This document shows, one piece after another, positions 13,605-21,500 of a stretch of 48,224 nucleotides of DNA. Under the pieces are notes generated by a model. That model searched no databases. It was not told the DNA's origin and saw only the letters and a program-made list of their open reading frames with translations. The stretch lies in contig MHII01000024.1 of assembly GCA_001817425.1 (NCBI GenBank), forward strand, positions 1-48,224, written 5' to 3'. This DNA is from Candidatus Buchananbacteria bacterium RIFCSPHIGHO2_02_FULL_39_17 (lineage in GTDB: Bacteria; Patescibacteriota; Patescibacteriia; Buchananbacterales; UBA6539). The translations under genes and the position numbers were made by a program. Numbering within the stretch: position 1 is the stretch's first letter; each line of letters starts with the position of its first letter.

Positions 13605-14750
13605 ATGATGAAATTTTTTGAACAAAAAAGACAACAACTGATTTCGGAAATCGTTATTTTATCCGCCATTTTTGGCTTTGCCGGCGGAATCGTCGGAGAA
13701 TTAGTGGCTGATGTTTATCTTGACCCTTGGCATAATAGCTATCTAACTAATTCTGCCGTTAATTCAGATCCGACGGTAAGCGAACTTAAGCCGGTAAAAA
13801 GAATTATTGCCAGCGATCAGGATTTTGCCATTTATCAAGCGGTTCAAAAAATCAGTCCCGCTATTTTAGGCATTTATCAAAAGAAGCCAACTACGACCAA
13901 TGTTTTAAATCAGATCTATTTACCCGGCAGTTTATTAGGTAACGGCATAATTTTAACTAATGATGGCTGGTTAGCGACAGTCAATGCGGCAATTGCCGGC
14001 AAGAGGGCTGATCAACTTACCCTTGTTCATGGCCAAAAAATTTTTCCCGTGACAAAAATTGTCAGCGATAAAATTTCCCAAGTCATTTTTTTAAAGATTG
14101 ATGCGAATAATCTGCCGGTGGCGACACTGGGCGATTCCGACGAAATTTTGGCCGGTCAAGTGGTGGTGAACTTAAATAGCGTTAATGAGGTTAAAGTTAA
14201 CAGCATCAAAAATCCTGATTACTATTTCATTAGCTCGGCTAGTAGTTTAGTTTTAACCTCAGAAGAGTACGGTAAATCAATTTTATTGGAAAATTTGGCG
14301 ACGGATGGTTTTATGGGTTCACCTTTGTTTAATTTAGACGGCGAGGTCATTGGCTTGGTCAATCAGATTAATCAACAAGCACTGATTAGTCCAGTTAATC
14401 ATTTTCGCTTTCTTTTGAAGGAGGTTTTGAAAAATCAGTTGGTCAAGCGGCCATATTTAGGGGTAACTTATCTTGACTTAACTCAAACGCTTGGTTTAGA
14501 TCAGGCTTTAAGGCAAAACCGCGAGGCCGGCGCTTTAATCTATCAATTGGTTAATAATAGTCCTGCCCAACAATTTGGTTTAGAAAAAAATGATATTATT
14601 TTAAGCGTGGAAAACCAGACGATTGACCAGGAAAACAATTTGGCGGAATTAATCCAGCAGTATCAAATTGGCGATGAAATTAACTTGGAAATTTTAAGAG
14701 CCGGCAAGGTTATCAATAAAAAAGTAATTTTGGGGCAAGTAAAAGATTAA
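13605..14750 (+). CDS. HtrA/DegP-like protein with PDZ domain, catalytic triad lost
   Basis: A 381-residue protein with an N-terminal membrane anchor (about 13-36), a trypsin-like domain (about 75-270) and a C-terminal PDZ domain (about 280-378, PYLGVTYLDL...GALIYQLVNNSPAQQFGLEKNDIILSVENQTI). The fold is HtrA-like, but all three catalytic positions are replaced. The TNNHVV His motif reads TVNAAI (125-130), the SDxAxLKI Asp motif reads SQVIFLKI (158-165), and the GNSGG(P/A)L Ser motif reads GFMGSPL. It therefore cannot be a serine protease by this mechanism and is probably a membrane-tethered chaperone or peptide-binding scaffold. The frame is intact with no stops, so this is not simple decay. 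It is convergent with purA across a shared terminator. Confidence 0.85.
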   Translation: MMKFFEQKRQQLISEIVILSAIFGFAGGIVGELVADVYLDPWHNSYLTNSAVNSDPTVSELKPVKRIIASDQDFAIYQAVQKISPAILGIYQKKPTTTNVLNQIYLPGSLLGNGIILTNDGWLATVNAAIAGKRADQLTLVHGQKIFPVTKIVSDKISQVIFLKIDANNLPVATLGDSDEILAGQVVVNLNSVNEVKVNSIKNPDYYFISSASSLVLTSEEYGKSILLENLATDGFMGSPLFNLDGEVIGLVNQINQQALISPVNHFRFLLKEVLKNQLVKRPYLGVTYLDLTQTLGLDQALRQNREAGALIYQLVNNSPAQQFGLEKNDIILSVENQTIDQENNLAELIQQYQIGDEINLEILRAGKVINKKVILGQVKD

Positions 14751-14768
14751 CTATTTAAATTAAAAAAT

Positions 14769-14799
14769 AACGCAGAGGATAAGAGTTTTCTTCTGCGTT
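14769..14799. terminator. Bidirectional terminator between the HtrA-like gene and purA
   Basis: AACGCAGA (14769-14776) pairs with TCTGCGTT (14792-14799), followed by TTTGGCTTT on the plus strand and by the A-run complement (TTATTTTTTAATTT) on the minus strand. It sits between two convergent genes. Confidence 0.75.
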
Positions 14800-14814
14800 T
14801 TGGCTTTGTAATAT

Positions 14815-16116
14815 TTAGAGAACGATAATTTGTTTACGATCCGGCCCCGTGCCGACCATAGAAATCGGACAGTCAAACGGTTTAGCCACCATCGTTAAAT
14901 AGGCTTGGGTATTTAGTGGTAATTCATTCCAGCTAGTAACGCCGGTGATGTCTTTCGTCCAGCCATTAAGTTCTTCAAGAACGGGTTGGCAGTGATTTAA
15001 TTCATCAACGGTGGTCGGGAAAATTTCGATTAGCCTACCATTCAAGAGGTAGTCGGTACAGATTCTCAGAGGTTCAATGCCAGTTAGGACATCAACTTTA
15101 GTGATTGCTAATTCTGTACCAGGACCAACCATGGCGCAAAAGCGTCCGACGACTTGATCGTTCCAACCGATCCGCCGCGGCCGACCGGTGCTGGTGCCGT
15201 ATTCTTGACCTTTTTGACGAATCAGATCAGCGGTTTCGTTGTGAATTTCCGCTACTAAATGTCCATCCCCGACGCGGCTGGTAAAGGCTTTGACCACGAT
15301 AACATCGCGAGTAATCCATCGCGGATTAAGACCACAACCGCTTTGAATCGCTCCCGGCCAAGTGTTGGAAGCAGTTGTATTGGGGTAAATCCCTAAGTCT
15401 GGGTCAAGCATCCCTGATTGCGCCCCTTCGCAAATAATTACCTTTTCTTGTTTAAGGAGACGATTTAAGACGATAATCTCGTTGCCTAAAAAAGGTAGCA
15501 GTTGCTCACGATAGGCTAAAATTTCCGCCATCACTTCATCTTTCGTTACGGCGGTTAAGCCGTAAACTTTTTCGAGAATGGCATTAACGTAAGCAAGCGG
15601 CAAATCAATCAGTTCAGACATACGGTCGAGATTGCGGAGGTCACCAGCGCGGACGCCTTGGTAAAGCCGGGCAAGAGCATAAGTTTGGCTGATGGCTCGA
15701 CTGGTGGTATTTTTTCTGCTGTTGCTGGTTTCTCGGGCTTTTTCCAAAGCCATGTGATACGTTAAAGTCAGATGTGTCCCCTCAGAAATTAAAAGATTTT
15801 CAGGGATGACACTAATGCCGCGTTCTCTCAAAGATGTCATTTCCGCGAAAAGGCGCGTTAAATTAATCACCATACCCCGACCAATAACACTTAAAACCGG
15901 GTGTTCCAGATTGCGAATAACACCACAGGGAATGGCGTGAACCGCAATTTTTGTGCCATTAACCACAATAGTGTGGCCGGCATTATCACCACCATTGAAA
16001 CGTACAATCGCTGCCACGCGTGGATCAGCTGATAAATGATCAACAATTTTTGCTTTGCCACAATCACCAAAAGATGGATCGCGGACAAGCCAAACTTCAC
16101 CATTATTTCTTGTCAT
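14815..16116 (-). CDS. purA: Adenylosuccinate synthetase (divergent)
   Basis: A 433-residue PurA, which joins IMP and aspartate using GTP on the route to AMP. Recognisable parts: P-loop FGDCGKAKIVDHL (canonical WGDEGKGKIVDLL; the catalytic Asp is kept), FNGGDNAGHTIVVNG with the catalytic His of GHT, GAQSGMLD, TASNTWPG, YGTSTGRPRRIGW with the conserved arginines, and the C-terminal VGTGPDRKQIIVL. Unusual changes: Glu-to-Cys and Gly-to-Ala in the P-loop, and GTTGRGIGP replaced by NTTSRAISQ. The gene has a strong Shine-Dalgarno site (AAAGGAGAAAGACTGATG), its own promoter and a noticeably higher GC content than its neighbours, all suggesting horizontal acquisition (inference). The retained Asp argues against phage PurZ. 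Confidence 0.9.
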   Translation of the reverse strand: MTRNNGEVWLVRDPSFGDCGKAKIVDHLSADPRVAAIVRFNGGDNAGHTIVVNGTKIAVHAIPCGVIRNLEHPVLSVIGRGMVINLTRLFAEMTSLRERGISVIPENLLISEGTHLTLTYHMALEKARETSNSRKNTTSRAISQTYALARLYQGVRAGDLRNLDRMSELIDLPLAYVNAILEKVYGLTAVTKDEVMAEILAYREQLLPFLGNEIIVLNRLLKQEKVIICEGAQSGMLDPDLGIYPNTTASNTWPGAIQSGCGLNPRWITRDVIVVKAFTSRVGDGHLVAEIHNETADLIRQKGQEYGTSTGRPRRIGWNDQVVGRFCAMVGPGTELAITKVDVLTGIEPLRICTDYLLNGRLIEIFPTTVDELNHCQPVLEELNGWTKDITGVTSWNELPLNTQAYLTMVAKPFDCPISMVGTGPDRKQIIVL

Positions 16117-16161
16117 CAGTCTTTCTCCTTTCCTGAATTTTAAAGGGCAGTATCTCCTCCA

Positions 16162-16195
16162 CCATTATCATAGATAATGGCATAATAAAAGTCAA
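16162..16195 (-). promoter_or_regulatory. purA promoter with overlapping palindromic operator candidate
   Basis: Minus strand TTGACT (16190-16195), 17-nt spacer, TATGAT (16167-16172), about 50 bp before the purA ATG. A perfect inverted repeat CCATTATC-ATA-GATAATGG (16162-16180) covers the -10 box, as expected of a repressor site. The adjacent HTH gene is an obvious candidate regulator, though nothing in the sequence proves it. Confidence 0.65.
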
Positions 16196-16215
16196 ATTTA
16201 GTTACTAGGATTATT

Positions 16216-16518
16216 TTATGCCTTATCGGTTTTTTGATTATCATCAGATTTTTGAAAAATTTTTGGATCCGGAGAATAAAGTCGGTTTTTGATTTTCCAC
16301 TTATCTACATATTGGCCAATACCGCGATTAGATAGTTTATTTTTTGTCGTTATTTTTCCTTGTGACCATTCCAGCAGACTGCTAAAATTAATCTTATATC
16401 GGCCTTGGACAACGATATATCTTAATTGTTGGATTTTAATGGCTCGACGAATGGTTTTTTGGTCTATTCCGAAAAGCCGCGCGGCCTCCGAAACAGTCAC
16501 GCGAATAACATTAGGCAT
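16216..16518 (-). CDS. Small helix-turn-helix DNA-binding protein (excisionase/MerR-like)
   Basis: Start chosen at ATG 16518 (MPNVIRVTVSEAARLFGI); the tracked TTG start adds 17 poorly conserved-looking residues. The ~100-residue protein has an N-terminal winged-helix-like HTH, VSEAARLFGIDQKTIRRAIKIQQLRYIVVQGRYKINFSSLLEWSQ, typical of excisionase/HTH_17 domains where the second helix reads DNA and the wing carries the RYKI strand. A basic, disordered tail follows (KNKLSNRGIGQ...). It sits immediately upstream of purA on the same strand. It may regulate the palindrome at the purA promoter or be an architectural protein. Confidence 0.75.
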   Translation of the reverse strand: MPNVIRVTVSEAARLFGIDQKTIRRAIKIQQLRYIVVQGRYKINFSSLLEWSQGKITTKNKLSNRGIGQYVDKWKIKNRLYSPDPKIFQKSDDNQKTDKA

Positions 16519-16779
16519 AAGAGATGAGTAAATCAAGTTATTAAGTGAATTAAGCTTGTCCCGCACCAAGTCAATTGTTTAAAATTTTGATTTTGGGAGA
16601 AGTAAGAGTCGTTAGGCGACTTCGTGTGTAAAATACTTATTAAATCTTATAAAAAATTGTCGCGGACTTTGGTGCGGGGGTTAATCAAATAATGTATTTT
16701 GTCTAGAATAGTCTGGACAAATAGTCTAAATTAATTTTACAAATTCATTAAAAATAAGTCAAGAGATGATTAAAAAAAA

Positions 16780-16808
16780 TTGACTAAAATTAAAAAAATC
16801 GTTATAGT
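16780..16808 (+). promoter_or_regulatory. Sigma-70 promoter upstream of the ECF sigma gene
   Basis: TTGACT (16780-16785), 17-nt spacer, TATAGT (16803-16808), about 46 bp before the ATG at 16855. Upstream, TTTGTC-N12-GACAAA (about 16700-16725) is a possible operator. The rest of the gap 16519-16779 is AT-rich, with no gene visible. Confidence 0.7.
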
Positions 16809-16821
16809 ACAAGTCTTAAAG

Positions 16822-16847
16822 TGTAACGTTTATTAAGCTTTTGCGTC
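16822..16847 (+). promoter_or_regulatory. Possible ECF-type autoregulatory promoter
   Basis: TGTAAC (16822-16827) and CGTC (16844-16847) are separated by 16 nt, matching the AAC...CGTC pattern of many ECF sigma factor promoters. Start of transcription would fall close to the ATG. It was not found again upstream of the S-layer gene, so this is tentative. Confidence 0.3.
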
Positions 16848-16854
16848 ATATATA

Positions 16855-17430
16855 ATGAAACCTTTAAATTTTGAGGAAAATTTGCTATTATTAAGGTTGA
16901 AAAGAAAAGATCCTGAAGCTTTTGCCAAATTATATGATCTGTATGTAACCCCTATCTACAGATTTATTTATTTTAAAGTACCGACGCGCCAGGATGCCGA
17001 GGATTTAACTTCTGAAGTTTTTTTGAAAATTTGGCAATATGTTTCGGAAACAGAAGACATTATTGAAAACTTGCGCGCTTTGCTTTATCGCTCGGCGAGA
17101 AATTTAGTCATTGATTTTTATCGCCGTAATGCGAATAAAGAAATAATCTCGGCGGACCAAGTTTCGTTTATCCTTGAAGATGACCGGCAGCAAAGTCTGC
17201 TCTCCCAAGTTGAAACCAAGTTGGAGATGAAAAACATTGAGTTAATTTTGCGGCAGATGAAAGATGAATATCGCGAGGTCATTATCTTGAGATTTATTGA
17301 AGAGTTGCCTATTAGCGAGATGGCAAAGATTTTGGACAAATCCAAAGGTTCAGTCCGCGTTTTGCTTCATCGGGCTTTAAAGGTGGCTAAGTCGTTATTA
17401 GCTAAAGATGGAAAACAACAAAGTGATTAA
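16855..17430 (+). CDS. ECF-type RNA polymerase sigma factor
   Basis: A 191-residue group IV sigma factor. Region 2 is at about residues 25-95 (LYDLYVTPIYRFIYFK, then QDAEDLTSEVFLKIWQYV, the DAEDLTxEVF core-binding motif; ARNLVIDFYRR). Region 4 is at about 125-180 (YREVIILRFIEELPISEMAKILDKSKGSVRVLLHRALKVAKSLL) with a clear HTH. Regions 1 and 3 are absent, as expected. The 3' end overlaps the next gene by 23 bp, the usual arrangement for a sigma/anti-sigma pair. The large surface protein downstream is the obvious target. It has a good housekeeping promoter and a possible self-recognised one. Confidence 0.93.
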   Translation: MKPLNFEENLLLLRLKRKDPEAFAKLYDLYVTPIYRFIYFKVPTRQDAEDLTSEVFLKIWQYVSETEDIIENLRALLYRSARNLVIDFYRRNANKEIISADQVSFILEDDRQQSLLSQVETKLEMKNIELILRQMKDEYREVIILRFIEELPISEMAKILDKSKGSVRVLLHRALKVAKSLLAKDGKQQSD

Positions 17431-18283
17431 GGAATTCAAAAATTTAAAAAACCAGATTTATCCCCGGCCAGAGTGGGTAGCTTTGAGTCGGGATATTTTA
17501 TTACAGCAAATCAGCCATGCCGCTAAAACTCCGGAAAATTTTCACCAACCAAAAGCGATGGACTATGTGGTGGCCGCGGCGCAGATTTTCCGCCAGAGTT
17601 TTTTCCAGCCAGTAGTGGTGATGCTTTTGGTTTTTGTTTCAATTCTTTCCAGCAGCTTAATGATTAACGCCGCTTTTTATAGTTTGCCCGGTGAGCCGCT
17701 TTATCGGGTGAAGTTAGCCTTAGAAGAAACTCATTTGGCTTTAACGCCCGGTGAAGAACAAAAAGTTGAATTAAAAATTGAGTTTGCTCAAAAACGGATG
17801 GCCGAATTGGACAAAGTTGTCGCTCAAGCTGATATTACTCCCGAAGAAAAAAAGAAAAAAATTGAAGTTTTAGTCCGTGAATTTAAAAATAATGTTAGTT
17901 CGGTCAGTGATCGTTTGGCAAAAATTAATGAATCAAACAAACAGTCAGTTAATGCCGCTCAAAAAGAATTAACTTTGAAGATGGCCGTGACCGTTGAACA
18001 AAAAGCCCAAGATCTGGCCAAATCAATTGATGAGAAGACTTCCGGCTTAGAGCAGGAAAATATTGAGGTTAAACAAATCGTGGCCGAGGCGGTGGAAACG
18101 GCTCAAGCCACCAGTGTTTCCGCCCAAGAAATAATTGATGAGGCTAAGGCGGAAACTGAAATAAAAATTGAAGGCCAAATTCAAGGTGTTTCCACTCCAG
18201 ATTCAGAGGCCGGGGATAGCGCCGGTGACGTTGCCACTAGTTCAGATAACGGGACGGAAACCACGCAAGAGTTTGTCAATTAA
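17408..18283 (+). CDS. DUF5667-like membrane protein, putative anti-sigma factor
   Basis: A 291-residue protein translationally coupled to the sigma gene. Short cytoplasmic N-terminus (MENNKVIKEFKNLKNQIYPRPEWVALSRDIL...), one membrane helix (about 73-95, FFQPVVVMLLVFVSILSSSLMI), then an extracytoplasmic domain with the DUF5667 hallmark SLPGEPLYRVKLALEETHLALTPGEEQKVELKIEFAQKRMAEL. A long coiled-coil region follows (about 145-255) and an acidic Ser/Thr-rich end. The layout, a short inner segment that could hold the sigma factor and an outer sensor domain, and the overlap with the sigma gene make an anti-sigma role likely (inference). The coiled coil could sense cell-wall or S-layer state. Confidence 0.8.
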   Translation: MENNKVIKEFKNLKNQIYPRPEWVALSRDILLQQISHAAKTPENFHQPKAMDYVVAAAQIFRQSFFQPVVVMLLVFVSILSSSLMINAAFYSLPGEPLYRVKLALEETHLALTPGEEQKVELKIEFAQKRMAELDKVVAQADITPEEKKKKIEVLVREFKNNVSSVSDRLAKINESNKQSVNAAQKELTLKMAVTVEQKAQDLAKSIDEKTSGLEQENIEVKQIVAEAVETAQATSVSAQEIIDEAKAETEIKIEGQIQGVSTPDSEAGDSAGDVATSSDNGTETTQEFVN

Positions 18284-18389
18284 AATTAAATTAATTAAAA
18301 AATTGCCCAAAAAGTTTAGGATTTATCGGGCATAAAAGTTCATTCAAATTTTTTTGGACCAATTAGGATCTAAATTCCCTTTGAAAGTT

Positions 18390-18500
18390 TTAGGCAAAGG
18401 TCGATTCCAGTGACTGGAAGCCAAAGCCGGTAATAAGGATAATGAATTTAGAAAAACCATGTTGTTAAGTTCGCCTAGGCGTAACAACATTGTCGCCTAA
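18390..18500 (+). ncRNA. Structured 5' leader of the S-layer-like gene (riboswitch-like)
   Basis: Long-range helix TTAGGC (18390-18395) with GCCTAA (18495-18500) encloses the hairpin TTCCAG-TGA-CTGGAA (18405-18419) and the hairpin GTTGTTA...TAACAAC (18461-18488). The loop of the latter contains CGCCTAGGCG, so its GCCTA can compete with the 3' GCCTAA for the same TTAGGC. A Shine-Dalgarno site (GAAAGGA, 18524-18530) follows just before the ATG. Mutually exclusive pairings next to a ribosome-binding site suggest regulated translation or mRNA stability. The family is not recognised. Confidence 0.5.
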
Positions 18501-18539
18501 CCAAAAAGGTTTGAAGGACTAAAGAAAGGAAAAATTAAA

Positions 18540-21500
18540 ATGATAAAACGACTATTAACCTACGCTGTTGCCATTACGACGGTCGCTTGGTCAGTTGGGT
18601 TACTAGCCATGCCATTAGCGGTGGGTGCCGCGGTGTCCGGTGATTTGATTAAGCTCCAGTGTGTAGCTGGCGCTGGCGTCAATGATCCGTGCCGCGCGGT
18701 CTATTACCTTGGCGCTGACGGTAAGAGATATGTTTTCCCGAACGAAAAGACTTATAAGACCTGGTATTCAAATTTCTCCGGTGTGACGACGGTCTCTTCA
18801 ACGGAAATGAGCTCTTACTCAATCGGCGGCAATGCGACCTATCGCCCGGGCGTGAAGCTAGTGAAAATCACGACTGATCCAAAAGTTTATGCCGTTGCTT
18901 CCAATGGCAGTTTACGTTGGGTAACCACGGCGGCGATTGCGGAAAGCCTATACGGCTCAAGCTGGGCCTCAATGGTTGAAGATGTACCAGATGCGTTCTT
19001 CGTCAACTACACCGTTGGTTCAGACGTTAATGCGGCGGCTGATTACAATAAGACCACGGAAACGAGCAATGCCACTACCATTAATGATGACAAAAATCTC
19101 GGTGGTGGCGGCGCTTCAACTGGTACCGGTTTGACCGTGGCCTTAGCTTCCGATACGCCAGCAACCAATTATGTCGTTGGTAACTCAATTCACAATAAAT
19201 TCACTAAGATTAACTTTACGGCTTCCGCTGACGGCGATATCGTGATTGACCAAATCGTGGCTCGCCGGGGCGGCACCGTTGCTTCTGATGCGGCTTTTTC
19301 CGGAATCGTTTTGCTTGATGGCACGAGCCTTCAGCAAACAGAAGATGCTAAGACTTTGAATTCTGATCATCAGGCGATCTTCAATAAAGATTTGACCATT
19401 CCCGCCGGGACGACCAAATCATATTACCTTGGTGCTAACATGGCTTCTTCCTTAAGCAGTTATGCCGGTCAGATTCCAAGTTTAGATCTGTTTTCAGTTA
19501 AACTTTCCGGTAGCGCGGCGGTGATTGGCACTTTGCCAATTGTCGGCAATTACATGCAACTAGATGGCACCATTACCATTGGCACTTTGACTTTGGCTAA
19601 TGGCGGTAATAATCCGTCAGCTTCAACCCAGCGGGTTGGCGTGACTGATTATATTGTTTCTGGTGTTAAATTAACCGCGAACGGCACGGAAGACTTCAAA
19701 GTCTCCCGGATTCGCTTCAATCAAGGCGGCACCGCTGGTGACAGCGATGTTTCCAATCTTGATTTGTTAATTGATGACGCGGTGGTGGCAACGATCAGCG
19801 CTTCGTCAGGCAAATATGCCACCTTTGATTTATCCGCTAATCCCATTACGATTATCAAAGGCAAGTCAAAGACTTTTGATTTGCGCTTAGACGTTTCCGG
19901 TGGTTCTTCCCGAACTGTCCGATTTGACATCAAAGACGAAACTGATATCAAGGCGGTTGGCCAGCTTTACGGCGCCAACGTTAAAGTCGCGGCCGGTTCT
20001 GGCGCGACGGCTGACGCGGATCCGTTCTGGACTGCCGTCGTGACCACCGTCAGTGAAGGCTCATTGCGCATTGGCCCAGCGACCTTAGTTGCGGCTAATA
20101 TTGCTGATGATTCTAGTCAGGTGGTTTTAGGTAAGTTTGAATTTGAAGCTAAAGGTGAACCAGCAGTAATTACTCGATTGCCGATTAGCTTTGATTTGGC
20201 GACTTCTTCCGCTTCAACAGCTGGTAATGTCACTCATGCTGACTTAACCAATATTACGGTTTATGACCCTAATGGTAAAATTGTCGCTGGTCCGATTGAC
20301 ACGGCCCACAATAACTGGGTTGCGGCTGGTGACCGAAAAGAGCAGGTGTCCGCTACTTCCACGGATACGATTACCATTCCGGTCGGAATCAATATTTACA
20401 CCATTAAAGGTGATGTTAAAGCTGACTTTGAGACTGATGACACGATTACGGCTCACATTAAGCCGAATCAAATGACGGTTAAAGGAGATAACACGGGGAT
20501 TACCATTACCCCAACGCCTTCCTCTGAACAGAGTTCAGCGATTATGACCGTGAAAGCCGCCAATTTGGCAGTTTCTATGTCATCTTCGCCTGTCGCTCAA
20601 TCAGTGGTCGGTGGAACCCAGAATTGGACATTTGCTAATGTGATTTTGGATGCGGCAAACAGCGGCGAGGACATTAAAGTCACGACTGTGAAAGTCGCCA
20701 TTCATACCACCACGGCAAATCCAAGCCAGACTTCGGGCTGGACGCTCTATGATGGTCAAACTGCCTTGGCCGTGACTAATGATCCAAGTAGCGATACGTC
20801 AACTAAAACCACGGCTGGTAATTCGGCGACCGCGACCTTTACCTTTGCCACGCCGTTAATTATGACTAAGGGAACAACCAAGACTTTAACCGTGAAAGGC
20901 AATATTACCACTTCCGCGACCAGCGGCACGGTGAGCGCTGGTATTCCTGATAAAGTAGGCGCTGATCATATCACCGCTAAGGGCAATGCCAGCGGCGCGG
21001 ATGCCGGAATTACGATGAGTGTTTCTGATGGTCAGAATCAAACCTTGACTGATGCGGGAACCTTAACCCTGACCAAAGACAGCACCTCGCCAGATGCCTC
21101 GTTGATTCCCGCTAATAGTGTCACTGGCGTGACTGTTACCGTGCTTAATGCTTCAGCTCGTTACGAGAACGTCAATTTAGAAAAGTTCTATCTGACGGCC
21201 GGAGCACCGGGTATTAACGGTATTGTTGGCGCAGTTGTTGGCGCTAATGATGCTGGTTGGAAAACGGTTAAACAGGTTCATATCTACAAAGGAAATGAAC
21301 TGGTTAAATCAGTGACGCCAACCTCATCAGCGACTTCAAGCCCGACAGTTTTAGTTGATCTGACCAACAGTCCAATTGTGGTGCCAAAAGACAGCTCAGT
21401 CTTAATTACCGTTAAAGTTGACACTCAAGACGCTAACTATGAATTAGGTTCAGTGGCGACTTCCGGTATAGGCTCAAAGATTAAGATCAATGCGGCTGGT

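Noticed and set aside
14815-16116. PurZ (2-aminoadenylosuccinate synthetase of Z-genome phages)
   Set aside because: The catalytic Asp of the P-loop (GDxGK) is retained, and no DatZ, MazZ or phage genes are nearby.
18390-18500. c-di-GMP-I (GEMM) riboswitch
   Set aside because: AGGCAAA and CAAAGCC are reminiscent, but the GNRA loop and the second closing strand with GCCGGG are absent.
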